Assembly: GCA_900404475.1 (NCBI GenBank)
Contig: OUQQ01000356.1
Location: forward strand, 1 to 20,387
Direction: 5' to 3'
Origin: Spongospora subterranea
Taxonomy: Eukaryota; Endomyxa; Phytomyxea; Plasmodiophorida; Plasmodiophoridae
Length of the DNA: 20,387 nt
The notes under the pieces were generated by a model that searched no databases, was not told where the DNA came from, and saw only the letters and a list, made by a program, of their open reading frames with translations. Numbering within the stretch: the stretch's first letter is position 1; the number at the start of each line of letters is the position of its first letter. Shown here piece after piece: positions 9,819 to 19,744 of this stretch. A program made the position numbers and the translations under genes.

Positions 9819-11387
9819 TTATTTTGTCTTGGGCGTCTTGACGTAATGGGTTGGGACGAAAGGCATCGTTGCAATTCTGGCTGGATAGGTTTTGCCACGA
9901 ACTTGGACCCCAACTTTGGCGTCTGGGGTCGCATCAGCCTGCGATGAGATGTAACCCATCGCGATGGGACACTTAAGAACTGGGCTGTATCCACCGCTGG
10001 TGATCTTCCCGATATCATTCTCTATAAGACACACAAGAGTCTAAACGCATGTGGTCGCAGTACGATGTGCATACCAGAAGAGTCTACGACAGTTGCGCCT
10101 TCACGAGCCGGAGCGCCATCAACGATCAGTCCAACACGCTTGCGCTCGACTGGAATTGAGCCTTGTAATTGACCAAGAATATGATCAGCACCCAAAAATC
10201 CTCCTGAATCCAGTTAGTGCAACGCCTTTGCGGAAGTGTGATTAAAAAAACCTTCTTTCTTTCTGCGCTTCCCAATTGTCCATGAAAGCCCAGCGTCTAC
10301 TGGAGATATAGAGTCGTCGAGATCGTGACCATATAAGCAGAGACCCGCTTCCAGACGGAGCGCATCACGAGCTCCTAGACCCTGAAAAGGAATTCTGATA
10401 GGCGTCAATGAACTGTGTGTCAGCATACAGCTAGCTTGCAATCTGGATTTTGAAGAAGCTCCTGGACGAGGTCGACGGAAGAAGGGATGGGAATCGAAAT
10501 TTCGAAGCCATCTTCTCCAGTGTAGCCAGACCTTGAAACTGTGCAGCCGATACCAGCGATTGTCATTTCCGTAGAAAAAAAAAAGGTTAACTTTTCTAGG
10601 GACACCTTATCCCTTTGCTCGGAGAGTAACCCAGAAAGAATGTTTACGGCTAACGGTCCTTGAAGAGCTATTAACGCTTGGTCGCTAATTACTTCCATTT
10701 CTATTTTCTCGTTGTTTTGGTGATTGAATCCTTTCAGTTGCTTTGTTAGATGTGCCTAATTACTATTAGCCAGATGAACAACTTAAACACAAGCAAAGCT
10801 TACGATGTCTTTGGCAGCGCACGCTGCATTGCAAACAATATGGTTGTATTCCTCTCGATTGGCGACGACAGCGTCCTATGAGCTCTCCTTAGTCGACAAG
10901 TACAAACAAAGTTGCATGATGAAATTAGTACATCAATGATTCCTCCTTCGGGATTTGTGAACAATGTATATTGTCCTTGATCCGGCTTCAGATTGCCAAC
11001 ACTGCTGACAGTAACTTTTTCCAAAAAAGCGACTCTAGACGATTTAGGTCCGTGTAGTTTTAACTGAAGAAGTTTAATTAACAATTTTGATTGTACATTA
11101 CTGCGACGATACGACATAAATACCTGCTGCATATGGGAGACATCGAATATTGACACTTTGCTCCTGGTGTGTAGGGACTCCGTCATCACTCCTGCTCCAT
11201 CATATTGTACTGGCAGTTCCCAGCCGGCGAATTCGACCAGTTTCCCTTTGTTATCAACATGAACTGGCTTTAACGGCGACTGAAGATTTTCAAAATCGGT
11301 AATCTTTCAACAAACACACCTCTGATACAATATTACCTGTAAAACTTGGCTTGCCAACGAGCTTGACAACCTCTTCCATCGCAGCAT
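9819..11387 (-). CDS. GCV1: Aminomethyltransferase, glycine cleavage system T-protein, mitochondrial
   Basis: Transfers the methylene group from aminomethyl-lipoyl H-protein to tetrahydrofolate and releases ammonia, in the mitochondrial glycine decarboxylase complex. Exons (minus): 11387-11337, 11279-11124, 11063-10932, 10875-10804, 10755-10429, 10381-10252, 10203-10075, 10021-9819; 399 aa, close to the roughly 400 aa of the family. Exon 1 encodes [17 protein letters not shown], a basic, hydroxylated, Asp/Glu-free mitochondrial presequence. Then come [18 protein letters not shown] (63-67), NPEGGIIDD (the second Asp matches the catalytic Asp of human AMT), [49 protein letters not shown] and the C-terminal MPFVPTHYV. 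An alternative ATG five bases downstream of the chosen one would give no presequence and a broken frame. The gene appears complete. The partner P, H and L proteins are not in the window. The symbol follows yeast GCV1 (bacterial gcvT, human AMT). Confidence 0.95.
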
Positions 11388-12580
11388 TTTCACAATTGAC
11401 AATTGTCACAGATCAATGCACAAATAAAGGGACAATGATAATATCGTAACTGGTTATACCCTAAGTGGCTTTCATGTGTACAGTAAACCGGTCTGGCTAA
11501 AATACCTCATTGACACGCGCACTTTTATTCATCCCTTATCGCTCATCAGTCATCACTCAGTCATCAGAGTGATCAGACAGACGACGGTGTGCCATTCAAT
11601 TCCAACATCGCAGTCATGGCGCGATACAAGAACTTACACCATAGAAGTGATTTTTGCCGGCTTATGGCTCATAACTCAGTCAGTTCCATTAAATTCCATC
11701 ATTGCAACTATGGCGCGATACACAACATGCAAGCGTACAGTAGAACTGATTTGCTTGAAAATGTATCATCAGTGTCATGTGAATCTATCAGCCCCGTCAA
11801 CCTAGAGATTTGCTCAGGGAGTCATCAGAAATACAGTAAATGATGTGAATTGTATATTTGCTCAGTTCAAAAGGATATGTCCTCTGCTGCATATCAGTAC
11901 AAGATGAGCTTGACGTTAGGAGATCAAAAAACCCCATTCACGTCGTCGGAGAGTTATCACTGAAAATTATAAATGCGGTCACATTGAAGTTAATATCTAT
12001 CGCTTGAGCCGAAGACACTCGTCTTCTTTCCTCAGACCGTCAAACTGCAGTCATTATCCGTGGAAGAGAAGGATTGAACAACCTAATGCGACGGCTTTGT
12101 AGAGCAGTTTCCATTTTCGCTGACCTGGATTCGAACCCTTTTACAAACTTGAGAGCCGACTGAAACATCTACCACGACGTCAAAGAACCTAACAGATACA
12201 CGTAGCAAGCCGACCTTGTCGCACATGTTATATGTCTTTGTTTTTCCGTATCCGTTTAAAAATCATTTTTTATTACACTCATATCTGGGGCTACGAAATA
12301 TGTTGCAGCCATATCGTTGCGCAAAATGACGAATTTAATGTAATAAATCGGCTTATGGCAGGACTGCTTTCCTTCTTTGAAGTGCATGGTTCAGTGTTGC
12401 CCCTTAACCATCTCCTACACGGCACAGGCCACCTTTGCATGTATGCCTCTTTCGCCCAACCAACGATTATCACACAGGTTGTCCCATGCGGCAGTTTTTG
12501 TTACAACACAACGTTACAAACTGCACGACGAGTGCCGCACGTGTATCAGAAATCACGTGGAGCAGTAATCATCCACATCT
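11388..12580. other. Gene-poor 1.2-kb divergent intergenic region
   Basis: It lies between the start of the T-protein gene (-) and the start of the polymerase gene (+), so it should hold both promoters. Open frames at 11476-11843 and 12232-12612 have no recognisable family, overlap one another, and show no conserved splice extension. There is an imperfect direct repeat (11593-11628 / 11687-11722), runs of GTCATCA-like words near 11545-11580, and an isolated tRNA B-box-like sequence near 12127-12138. Two CACGTG palindromes (12538-12543, 12554-12559) lie within 45 bp of the polymerase ATG. Confidence 0.5.
11593..11722. repeat. Imperfect 36-bp direct repeat, spaced 94 bp
   Basis: 11593-11628 and 11687-11722 match at 30 of 36 positions, ending in an identical ATGGCGCGATACA. 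The copies lie in the gene-poor gap and no function is apparent. Confidence 0.6.
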
Positions 12581-15500
12581 ATGTCCCTTATTCCAATGAA
12601 GGATCAAGATAGTCCTTACCATGATAACCTCAATGCAGTCCTTGACCTCATCCTACATAATCGCCAGAACCCCCGAGCTTGCACCATTATTCATGAGCTA
12701 AGACACAGGATCCTGCTTCGGTCGCAAGATCCGGAAGCCGCGATTGACCCAGTATCTGTTATGAGGGCGGATACTTGTCCAAATCTAATCGTCAAACAAA
12801 AAGAGGCGCAACGATCAAACCCCCTTAATGAATCTATTTCATACATCGAAAAGGAATCTCGCGCAAAGTCAAACAAAACTCAGACTACTTTTGCAAAGCA
12901 AAGTGCATCGATTCAAGTGTATCATGAGGAAAAAATCAACTATGGAAAGCGAGAAGTAGACCAGACAGAGGATGTCAGGAAAACGAAGCAAATGAAACTT
13001 GATCAAGCGTGCAATAAATTGCAAGATTTTGTGGCAGGGGCTCTCGATCGGTTCCGAGAGTGTAATAATACGATGCAAAGTGACCAGAACGAAAACATTC
13101 GCAGCCAGGATAGAGTTGTTGACCTGTTTACAAGTGAGGCGACGTTTTTCAAGCTTTCGGGAGACACAATTGATGTTATTAACCATGCTCCGGAAACTGC
13201 AGCAATCTTCATTACAATTGTTTTGTCGGACGGTTCCCCTCATACACAAGTTGCGTTGAAAAAGGCATCGACCCCCGCTGCAATTCTTTTGCTGGTAGTC
13301 GAAGAAGGTGTTCCAGTCCGGTCGTTATATGTATTTCTACATGAGGACCATAAGTCGAACGTCCTCTCCGTAAGCTCGTTTGGTCTTGCTGATCCATTGT
13401 TGTCTCTAAATATCATATCACAAGTTATTTTACAGTCTGTTGGAAACGAAGGCGGTCAAAGTTTCATATGATTTCAAGTTTATCTTCCGGTGTTTTCTCA
13501 AGGTACGTACTCGGATTGGCAGCGGATGACTTTAAAGTGTAACTAATGCACAGTTTTCCTCTGATATGCATCAACCTGCATATATCAACACAACTTTTTT
13601 TGATACAAAACTCGCTGCTTGGATCCGCTTTCCTGATAGTCAACCGGAAGCTTTATTGTTCACATCGATATCATCCCAGCTTATATTGGCTGACGGGACC
13701 AAGAAAAACCTTAATAGTTCATTCTGTAATGTTTTTCACCCTAAAGTAAGGCTTAATGGATGACATTCACAAATTCAATAGCTTAACTGGTTCCCAATCA
13801 GACTAGATTCGGTGAAGTCCAGTACCGGAATTGTGGCGAACTTAAAATGCAATTTGAATCTCTGTCAGAGATTATTGTATCTCTTGATCGCAGACTCTTG
13901 GAATCTCTCTACATCGAATCTCGATTGTCTTTGGTGCTGGCTACAATGGAGCAAGATGGAGTTGAGCTTAACGTTGGCTGTTTGGAATCCCAGGTAACAT
14001 CACACTTTTTGCAAAGAAACTAGCGCCTAAGTAATTGTCAAGCGGTCTGCAATTGTTCAACGCTTAGCGGTTCTAGAGGCAAAGTGCTGTGAAATTGCAG
14101 GTCACGATTTCAACTTGGCCAGCCCGGAACAGGTTGCCCGAGTTGTTTTTGATGAACTGAAACTTCCTTCGTCAATAACACTTGAATCGGGTCGTCGGTC
14201 AACAGCAGTAAGCACCCATGGAAATGTCTTTCAGTCTTGAATTCAAACTTTGCAAGGAATCTGCCTTATTGGAGTTGAAAAAATATCATCCTTTGCCAGG
14301 CTTAATCTCGGAGCATCGCGCCCTTTCGAAACTATTGCATACCTGTTTGTTCTTTGGAGTCGTGACATAATCCGCTGAATAACTCAATCAAAATTAGATA
14401 TCGGTCCTTTAATCTGTGCTAGTTTACAAACTCCCGGGGTGGTCCATACAACATGGAATCAAACAGCTTGTGCTACCGGACGGCTTTCATCTAGTGGTTG
14501 GTAGTTTTGGTTGCCTCGGTTTTCTCTATGATAACTTTTTTCAGGTCCCAACTTACAGGTATAATACACCTTCATTTTCATTACGTATAATAAGGTTTAC
14601 TAACTTCTACAGGCGATTCCTAGAGTGAACAGATTCGAAATGAGCTGCGAGTTTGACACATCAGAATGCAGAATTGGAAATATTCGAAACGCGTTCTGCT
14701 GCAGCAAAACGTATAGATTGATAGCAGCAGACTACCGTCAAATGGAGGTTGGCTACCTTTTCGTTTGAGCAAACTTTTAATAATTGTGGAACATTCAGGT
14801 TCGAGTTTTAGCATTTCTTTCAGGCGATGTTGATCTTCTCAACGCCATCACGGATGTTCACGATGTTTACAAAGTCACAAATGTTTTCGGGGGCCATGTC
14901 ATTTTTTCAATTTAGTGACAGGTTCTTGCTGGGGCAATATTCAGTAAACCTATTGACCTAGTTTCTTCACAAGAGAGGTCTCAAGCAAAGACTGTGTTTC
15001 TGGCAATAATCTATGGAATGGTAAAGGAGCATTATGCTTGATTCTATGCAGACATTAACATTTGACAAGGGTCCAGCTGCTTTGAGAAAAGAACTTTCCA
15101 GTCTGACTCATGTAAGAACAACTTCACATAGTGTTGCTTGAGCATAAATCTATTCAGGATGTTTGCCCTTTAGAAAAGGCAAAGAAGATGATGGAGGATC
15201 TGTTTTCACGGGTCCGCGCATGTTTGTTTTTGAAAATCCAATTTGTTCAAATTTTTCCAGTTTCCTCGAATACAACAATTCATTCTCAAAGTCATAGAAT
15301 CGTGTAGAGAACAGCAATTTGTTGAAACGATCACTGGCCGTCGACGATATTTACCTGATATAATATCAGATGACGATGTTCGCCGCAGACAAGCTGAACG
15401 TCAGGCTGTAAACACTATTATTCAGGCAAATATCGACTCTCGATTGTATTTTAATTGAAAAAATAATGTTTGGTGCATCTCAGGGGTCTTCCAGCGATGT

Positions 15501-16024
15501 AATGAAGTATGCAATGCTGTCCCTAGCTGAGGAACTACGACATGACAATTTCCGGTCTCGTGTCAGGATTAGATTACAGGTTTCGCATCAACTGATGGGT
15601 TTGTATTTTTTGGGAACTCATAATGTCACAGCTTCACGACGAACTAGTTATTTCCTGCCCGGAGGCTTGCTTACGTTCACTTTGCGAAATCGTGAGAAGT
15701 TCAATGCAAAATAATACGCTCCTAAAAAGACACCGTATCCCTTTGCAGGTTGTATTATGATGATTTGCCTCTGATTGATGCTCAGTATATTTTTAGGTTT
15801 CCATTAAAACAGGCCAAACATTAGGCGCGTTGAGGCCTTATAGCGAATCAGTGTCAACTCTTTTACCTGAAAGCACTGGTCTTGAGCGAATTAGTGGCGC
15901 GACTTCAGCACATTCTCCAGCTTCGGAAACTGACGTTGTTTTTGTTATGGAAGAGCTTTCGGAAAAGTTCAATAAGTTCAAACATCAGGCTTCTAAATCT
16001 GAAAGCAAATTCAACAATATATAG
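12581..16024 (+). CDS. Family A DNA polymerase, Pol nu / Pol theta polymerase-domain type, 17 exons
   Basis: DNA-dependent DNA polymerase, expected in nuclear repair or translesion synthesis. Exons: 12581-13377 (3' end uncertain), 13436-13502, 13554-13745, 13802-13993, 14043-14207, 14257-14344, 14398-14496, 14545-14558, 14613-14747, 14799-14873, 14922-15020, 15070-15111, 15158-15211, 15261-15425, 15484-15579, 15632-15748, 15797-16024; 874 aa. The first 200 or so residues are polar and unrecognised. Next is an exonuclease-like region (LLETKAVKVSYDFK, FDTKLAAWI) without clear catalytic acids. Then come MEQDGVELN, AGHDFNLASPEQV, HPLP, TWNQTACATGRLSSSGPNLQ, motif A DYRQMEV with Asp578, the O-helix from Arg627 to Tyr639, GRRRYLPDI, AERQAVNTIIQGSSSD, and motif C HDE (762-764). 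GRRRYLP plus AERQA.NTI.QGS is the Pol theta/nu signature. No helicase precedes it and the length matches Pol nu (about 900 aa), so a POLN-like enzyme is the better call. Confidence 0.9.
14545..14558 (+). other. 14-nt micro-exon in the polymerase gene
   Basis: GTCCCAACTTACAG is flanked by TTTTTTCAG and GTATAAT. With the neighbouring phase-1 and phase-0 ends it supplies PNLQ of the invariant RLSSSxPNLQ.IP block between exons ending 14496 and starting 14613. Skipping it would remove PNLQ and shift the frame. Confidence 0.85.
15426..15483 (+). other. GC-AG intron in the polymerase gene
   Basis: The exon ends ...NTIIQ (CAG at 15423-15425) and is followed by GCAAAT. The acceptor is TCTCAG and the next exon starts GSSSD. 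Only this 58-nt GC-AG removal restores the family A motif NT.IQGS in frame; the GT at about 15446 gives the wrong phase. Confidence 0.8.
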
Positions 16025-16069
16025 AATACGATAAAGCAGACAGAAATCGACAAACTTCAGGTTTTGACT
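16025..16069. other. 45-bp convergent spacer between polymerase and MPO1-like stops
   Basis: Only 45 bp separate the two stop codons, so the 3' UTRs of the opposing transcripts almost certainly overlap. No separate terminator signal is evident. Confidence 0.7.
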
Positions 16070-16853
16070 TTATTGTTTGTTAAGTTGTGAGCGACGATAT
16101 ACGAGAACATTCGCCTTTACACGTTTTTCTACATCCCGTCGAAGCTTTGGCCGAAACCCGCACAAGAAAACCATCTCGGTGCAGACAAAGAGCGGTGCCA
16201 GAAACAATGACTGGAAGAAGCTGTCCATAAATGCTGGATTGCGCTCTGACGGCAGCCCAATGTAAGCATTAACATGAAACAATACTCACATCCATCGAAT
16301 ACTTTCGATATACACATGACCAACTATCTGAAGTGCCCACGACAAAATATGAACGGCAAGCGCGTACTTCCATGCAAGCCCAGGGCCGAAAGAGTCATAG
16401 CAAAAGTTGGCAGCAATCAGACATGCAAGAAGTGCTGAATTAGCTACAGCCTATAAGAAGTTATGGTTCATATACATTGTAATGTTGTGATTGATGACCG
16501 CTCCGATAATGTCAAGACAAAAATACAAGACAGCGAAGACGGCATAGCATACCGCAGCCCCGTTCATGTACCTGAACAAAACTGAGTCGCTATTGTTTAA
16601 TAAAGGTCCAGTATAGCATAAACCTAAGCGAAGATTAGAAACCCATACGGCTGATTTGGCATTGGTGAAGAGCATCAATACCAATGCAGAGCGAGAAGAA
16701 TATGGCGGGAACACATACAACATGGATCAACTGATTCCTAAACACCATCGCATCGATGTACTACCCAACAATGACCTCCAAGGCACAGTACCATTTATTG
16801 TTATGATATGATCCATAAAAGACAAGTTGGTCGACAATGTTGGTCGACGCCAT
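16070..16853 (-). CDS. MPO1: Mpo1-like (DUF962 / YGL010w) membrane protein, probable 2-hydroxy fatty acid dioxygenase
   Basis: Yeast Mpo1 is an ER Fe2+-dependent dioxygenase in alpha-oxidation of 2-hydroxy fatty acids from phytosphingosine breakdown; the same role is inferred here. Exons (minus): 16853-16792, 16737-16682, 16623-16499, 16450-16303, 16245-16070; 188 aa, near the yeast 174. The conserved YH.N...IH...VP signature is present as SYHNNKWNQLIHVVCVP (His17, His26), and the second signature as QIVGHVYIEKRNPA (His126, 122-135). Several hydrophobic segments fit a multi-pass protein: about 25-40, 57-80, 82-97, 108-127 and the SLFLAPLFVCTEMVFL stretch. The basic C-terminal tail is typical. 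Introns of 54, 58, 48 and 57 nt all have GT-AG ends, and the last was placed so that EK joins RNPA as in the family. The gene is divergent from QCR7, with 228 bp between start codons. Confidence 0.9.
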
Positions 16854-17081
16854 TACCCTAAAGTGCTACTGTAGATACGTATTGATGTGACGTTGGACGG
16901 ACTTTCAACGGGTACAGTACTCCTGGCTCTTGTACTGTATTAACCGTGATCGTTACGGTACACTACGATGTACAATGACCATAACCCGCACGTGTATACA
17001 TATGTACACACAATACTTTGAACAAGACGATCAAGAGGTCGCGATAAACAGCAAAGGCCAGGTCATCTATCGGCGACAGCC
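16854..17081. promoter_or_regulatory. Shared divergent promoter of MPO1-like gene and QCR7
   Basis: 228 bp between two divergent ATGs. It contains a perfect dyad, TACAGTAC at 16913-16920 facing GTACTGTA at 16932-16939 with an 11-nt spacer. It also has a CACGTG palindrome at 16989-16994 (the Cbf1/bHLH core, found in yeast respiratory promoters), about 90 bp before the QCR7 start. Regulatory use is inferred from position only. Confidence 0.45.
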
Positions 17082-17473
17082 ATGCTAAAGCAGGTTATGC
17101 AAGTTGTGAATAAATTCACAAAAGCCAGGATGTCGGGGCAATTAACGAAAATGGGTATGTGAACTGTGGTGTGGATACCCTAGTCAATTCTCTGGATATT
17201 GTCGTCAATATGTAATTCAGTTTGTGTTCAGGGTTAATGGCAGAAGATCTTATTGTAGAGACGTCAGATTACAAGGAAGCCTTGCTGCGACTTCCTGCTA
17301 ATGTACTTGAAGAGCGCAACCGACGTATCCGACGGGCTTTCGACTTATCTTGCAAACATGAAGAGCTTCCTGAGGATATGCGAAACTACGACCCCTTCGA
17401 ATCATATCTTGGAGGAGAAATGGAAAAAGCGAAGCAGAAGCGATTGGAACTGGAGATTATCGATCGTGCATAA
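17082..17473 (+). CDS. QCR7: Ubiquinol-cytochrome c reductase subunit 7 (UQCRB/Qcr7)
   Basis: Accessory matrix-side subunit of mitochondrial complex III that contacts cytochrome b and is needed for assembly. Exons 17082-17154 and 17232-17473 with a 77-nt intron (GTATGT...TTCAG), 104 aa; the family is 100-130. Motifs follow the family order: KMGLMAEDLIVE (compare KLGL..DD), YKEALLRLP, RNRRIRRAFDLSCKHEELP (compare R..RI.RA......H..LP), and a charged C-terminus with DPFESYL (compare the Y L.PYL region). The Trp usually found after LP.E is missing, and the N-terminus is shorter than in animals. The intron interrupts the KxGL block at its Gly codon, which fixes the frame. Complete and probably functional. 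Confidence 0.92.
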
Positions 17474-17674
17474 GTTAACCCCGTAATGAACCAAACCAAC
17501 GACTTCCATTACTATTAGATTATATTTTTATCACATATACAAGCACCACGAGGTGAACAGACATCATCCAATGCTTCTGCTGTTTTGGACGCTTCACACG
17601 CAACCCGAACTAATTGAGGGCATAAATTTAATTGACTCAACAAACCTTCTTTCTAAATGGTTTTGGTTAATCGA
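17474..17674. other. Convergent 3' spacer
   Basis: 201 bp between the stop of QCR7 (+) and the stop of the unrecognised gene (-). It is AT-rich and no gene is seen. Confidence 0.5.
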
Positions 17675-18663
17675 TCAATCTCCAAGACAAACCCATTGAA
17701 TTACTCCAAATAACAACTGAAGGTGATCTTTACGATCGGCACGTACAAAGAATTGCTCGCCATTATGAGCCGTTAGAACTTGCTTCGGAGCTTTCTTATT
17801 CTTAAATCCCTTCATCTGTATGCCCTTTGTTGAAAGATGAGGATACGCACTGCAACATGAGTCGATACCGTTCGTAAAAACCTCGAGTTAAGGGCGAGCA
17901 ATATGTCCACATTTCGATCCCTGTAAAGAGCAACATCAAGCTGAAGTAGGATTTCCCCAATTATTGAAGGGACTGCAACAGCATTTAGTTGGCAGTTGTC
18001 ATATGAGATGATGCAAATCACACACTAGATAGATGAGAATCGGTTCGGATATTGATATGCGATCCGTGATGATAATGGTTTTCGAAATCGATGTACGCAA
18101 AATACCTAACAAAACTGTTATAAACCAAAGGCAGATAAAGCCGATAAAATTGGTTGGAAATCACTTAGTCCTCTCAAGTGTTGACTTTAAGGATAATCGC
18201 ACTTCGTTATTAACTGTAGAGCCACAAATTGGTAAACATAGAAAAATAAGGTCAGGCAATCTACTGGGATATGACTTTAGCCGGTCGAAAAGCAGATAGT
18301 TCTCTTCCTGCAATGTGACCAGACGAGCACACAGCTGACGCAAACATTCTGCTAATCGACCACACGTCTGAGATCACAAGGCGTTATCTAAAAGCATGAC
18401 TTGCCCAGAACAGTCAATACCGCTTCAAGCGTTGCTTTGTCTTTGACAAGACCTGATAAATCAGGCAGCGACATCGATGCAGCAGAAGTCATCGGCGGCA
18501 AAGGTGGGCGCGAAAGTTGTTGCCAATTCTTTTGCGCAGTGCGGACGAGGCGGCGGCCACCGATCAGGTGACTGTCGAATAGCGATGTGTACTTTGGGTT
18601 CAAGGACGCTAAGTGATCTCGTAAGTTCGTGTCACTCAGCTGATCTATATTTGAAAATGTCAA
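17675..18663 (-). CDS. Unrecognised protein, six exons, N-terminal start unresolved
   Basis: Exons (minus): 18663-18421, 18367-18265, 18213-18165, 18114-18026, 17972-17869, 17815-17675. Five introns of 50-53 nt, all GT-AG, keep one frame across phases 0, 1, 2, 1 and 0 to a stop at 17675. This gives 242 codons and strongly supports a real gene, although no family is recognised. The N-terminal part has LSDTNLRDHLASLNPKY and a basic RRLVRTAQKNW stretch followed by SRPPLPP. The middle (about 82-110) is helical and coiled-coil-like (LRQLCARLVTLQEENYLLFD). A further helical segment reads PSIIGEILLQLDVALYRDR. The C-terminus is basic (MKGFKNKKAPKQ). No signal peptide or membrane segment is seen. The frame has no ATG before codon 58 (ATG at 18492-18490); upstream it stays open to a TAA inside the 96-bp gap to the proteasome gene. 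Either the short start is used, a non-AUG start is used, or an upstream exon overlaps the neighbour (TTCAAATATAG at about 18648 could be an acceptor). Confidence 0.65.
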
Positions 18664-18759
18664 ATTGCTTGTTGCAACCGTGTAAATAATCGGAACACAA
18701 ACGAATAAATTAGAAGGTTAGGAAAGCTAATTTTGGCTTTAATTGTTAGATCAGGCGAG

Positions 18760-19744
18760 TTATGCCGAACTGCTTGAAGCAGCGGCACCAGTAAGACCTT
18801 TGGCAGCAGCATCATCCAGTAACGCCTGCAACTCTACCTTGGATAAAATGTGGTGAACGACTTCCCCATTTTCGTTCTTGGTCAGCGTCGAAAACTCCAA
18901 TTTCTCGGTAGATGGAGTTGTGGTATCCATGGTCTTGTTGAGTACTTTAACTGCCAAAAGCAACGCATCTGCAAGTGTGGTCTCCCCATCTTTGTAATCC
19001 GTTTTCAAGATTGATTGAGCGGCTTGGTTATTGCCGCCAATAGCAGTCGCCTTCCACCCACCATAGTTCCCACTTGGATCACTCTGATACAACTGGAAAC
19101 CGTAGTGTTCGTCATATCCTGAAAATAAAAACGAGACACCAAAAGGCCTTTTCCCACCCATTTGAGTGTAGGCCTGTTTCTTGTCACATACAAGATGCAA
19201 CAGGCGCTCAATAGGGATCGGCTCTTGGTACTGAAACGCATACCACTGAGCTTCTAATCGGGTATAATTAATTAAGACATTCGCATCAGCGGTGATGCCT
19301 GAAACCGCCGTCCTGTAATACTAAAATTCAGCCAAGTTCCAATGGAATAAAAACATCGCAAATAACTGACGCGACATGGTCATCAATTTTATAGATTCTT
19401 TCAGACGACTTGCGAATATCTAGTAGTTTCGATGTGATGCGTTTCTCTGCAGCGAGCACAACGCCATCAGTGGCGAGAATGCCAACGGCTGAACCTCCTT
19501 GTGAAATAGCCTCAATCGCGTACTCAACTTGATATAGACGGCCTTCTGGAGAGAAGATAGTTGTCCTACTATCGTAACGTCGCGACTTTAAATCAATTCA
19601 AAAAATTAGCAAATTCTAGGGTAATCGAGAAAACAAAAAAGGAAAAGAACCAATGTGAAAATGCCAATGTCCGAAAAAGACAATTTAAAAACAAGTTGCC
19701 CAAGCGTCAACACTTCGGAAAGTAGAAGTGGATTCCGGTACCAT
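18760..19744 (-). CDS. PRE9: 20S proteasome subunit alpha type 4 (alpha-3)
   Basis: Structural alpha-ring subunit of the 20S core particle (human PSMA4, yeast Pre9). Exons (minus): 19744-19742, 19585-19371, 19312-18760; 256 aa against 258-261 in yeast and human. The first coding exon is only the ATG, followed by a 156-nt intron (GTACCG...TTAAAG). Exon 2 begins with the alpha signature [20 protein letters not shown], then VEYAIEAI. Further blocks are [52 protein letters not shown] and [19 protein letters not shown]. Alpha-4 hallmarks are [14 protein letters not shown] and [14 protein letters not shown]. The C-terminal tail after [10 protein letters not shown] is Ala/Ser-rich instead of the Lys/Glu-rich tail of animals. 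The start is inferred because no ATG lies between exon 2 and 19744 and the exon 2 frame has no ATG of its own. Confidence 0.93.

Noticed and set aside
11476..11843. Overlapping open frames of 84 and 109 codons between the T-protein and polymerase genes.
   Set aside because: No recognised domain, both frames open over the same imperfect direct repeat, no splice-supported extension.
12119..12180. Possible minus-strand tRNA: the reverse complement contains GGTTCGAATCC, a perfect B-box.
   Set aside because: The T-stem does not pair beyond two base pairs, no 7-bp acceptor stem or proper A-box is found at the right distance, so at most it is a decayed tRNA-derived sequence.
12232..12612. A 126-codon frame overlapping the polymerase start, as an upstream exon or separate gene.
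   Set aside because: It is in another frame, Cys/His-scattered without a motif, and the opposite strand is also open there; the polymerase ATG at 12581 needs no upstream exon.
13370..13451. Use of the good-looking GTAAGC donor at 13370 in the polymerase gene.
   Set aside because: With the strong acceptor at 13435 it gives the wrong phase. With the AG at 13451 it loses the LLETK part of the conserved LLE..AVKV block. A donor at 13378 is preferred, with low certainty.
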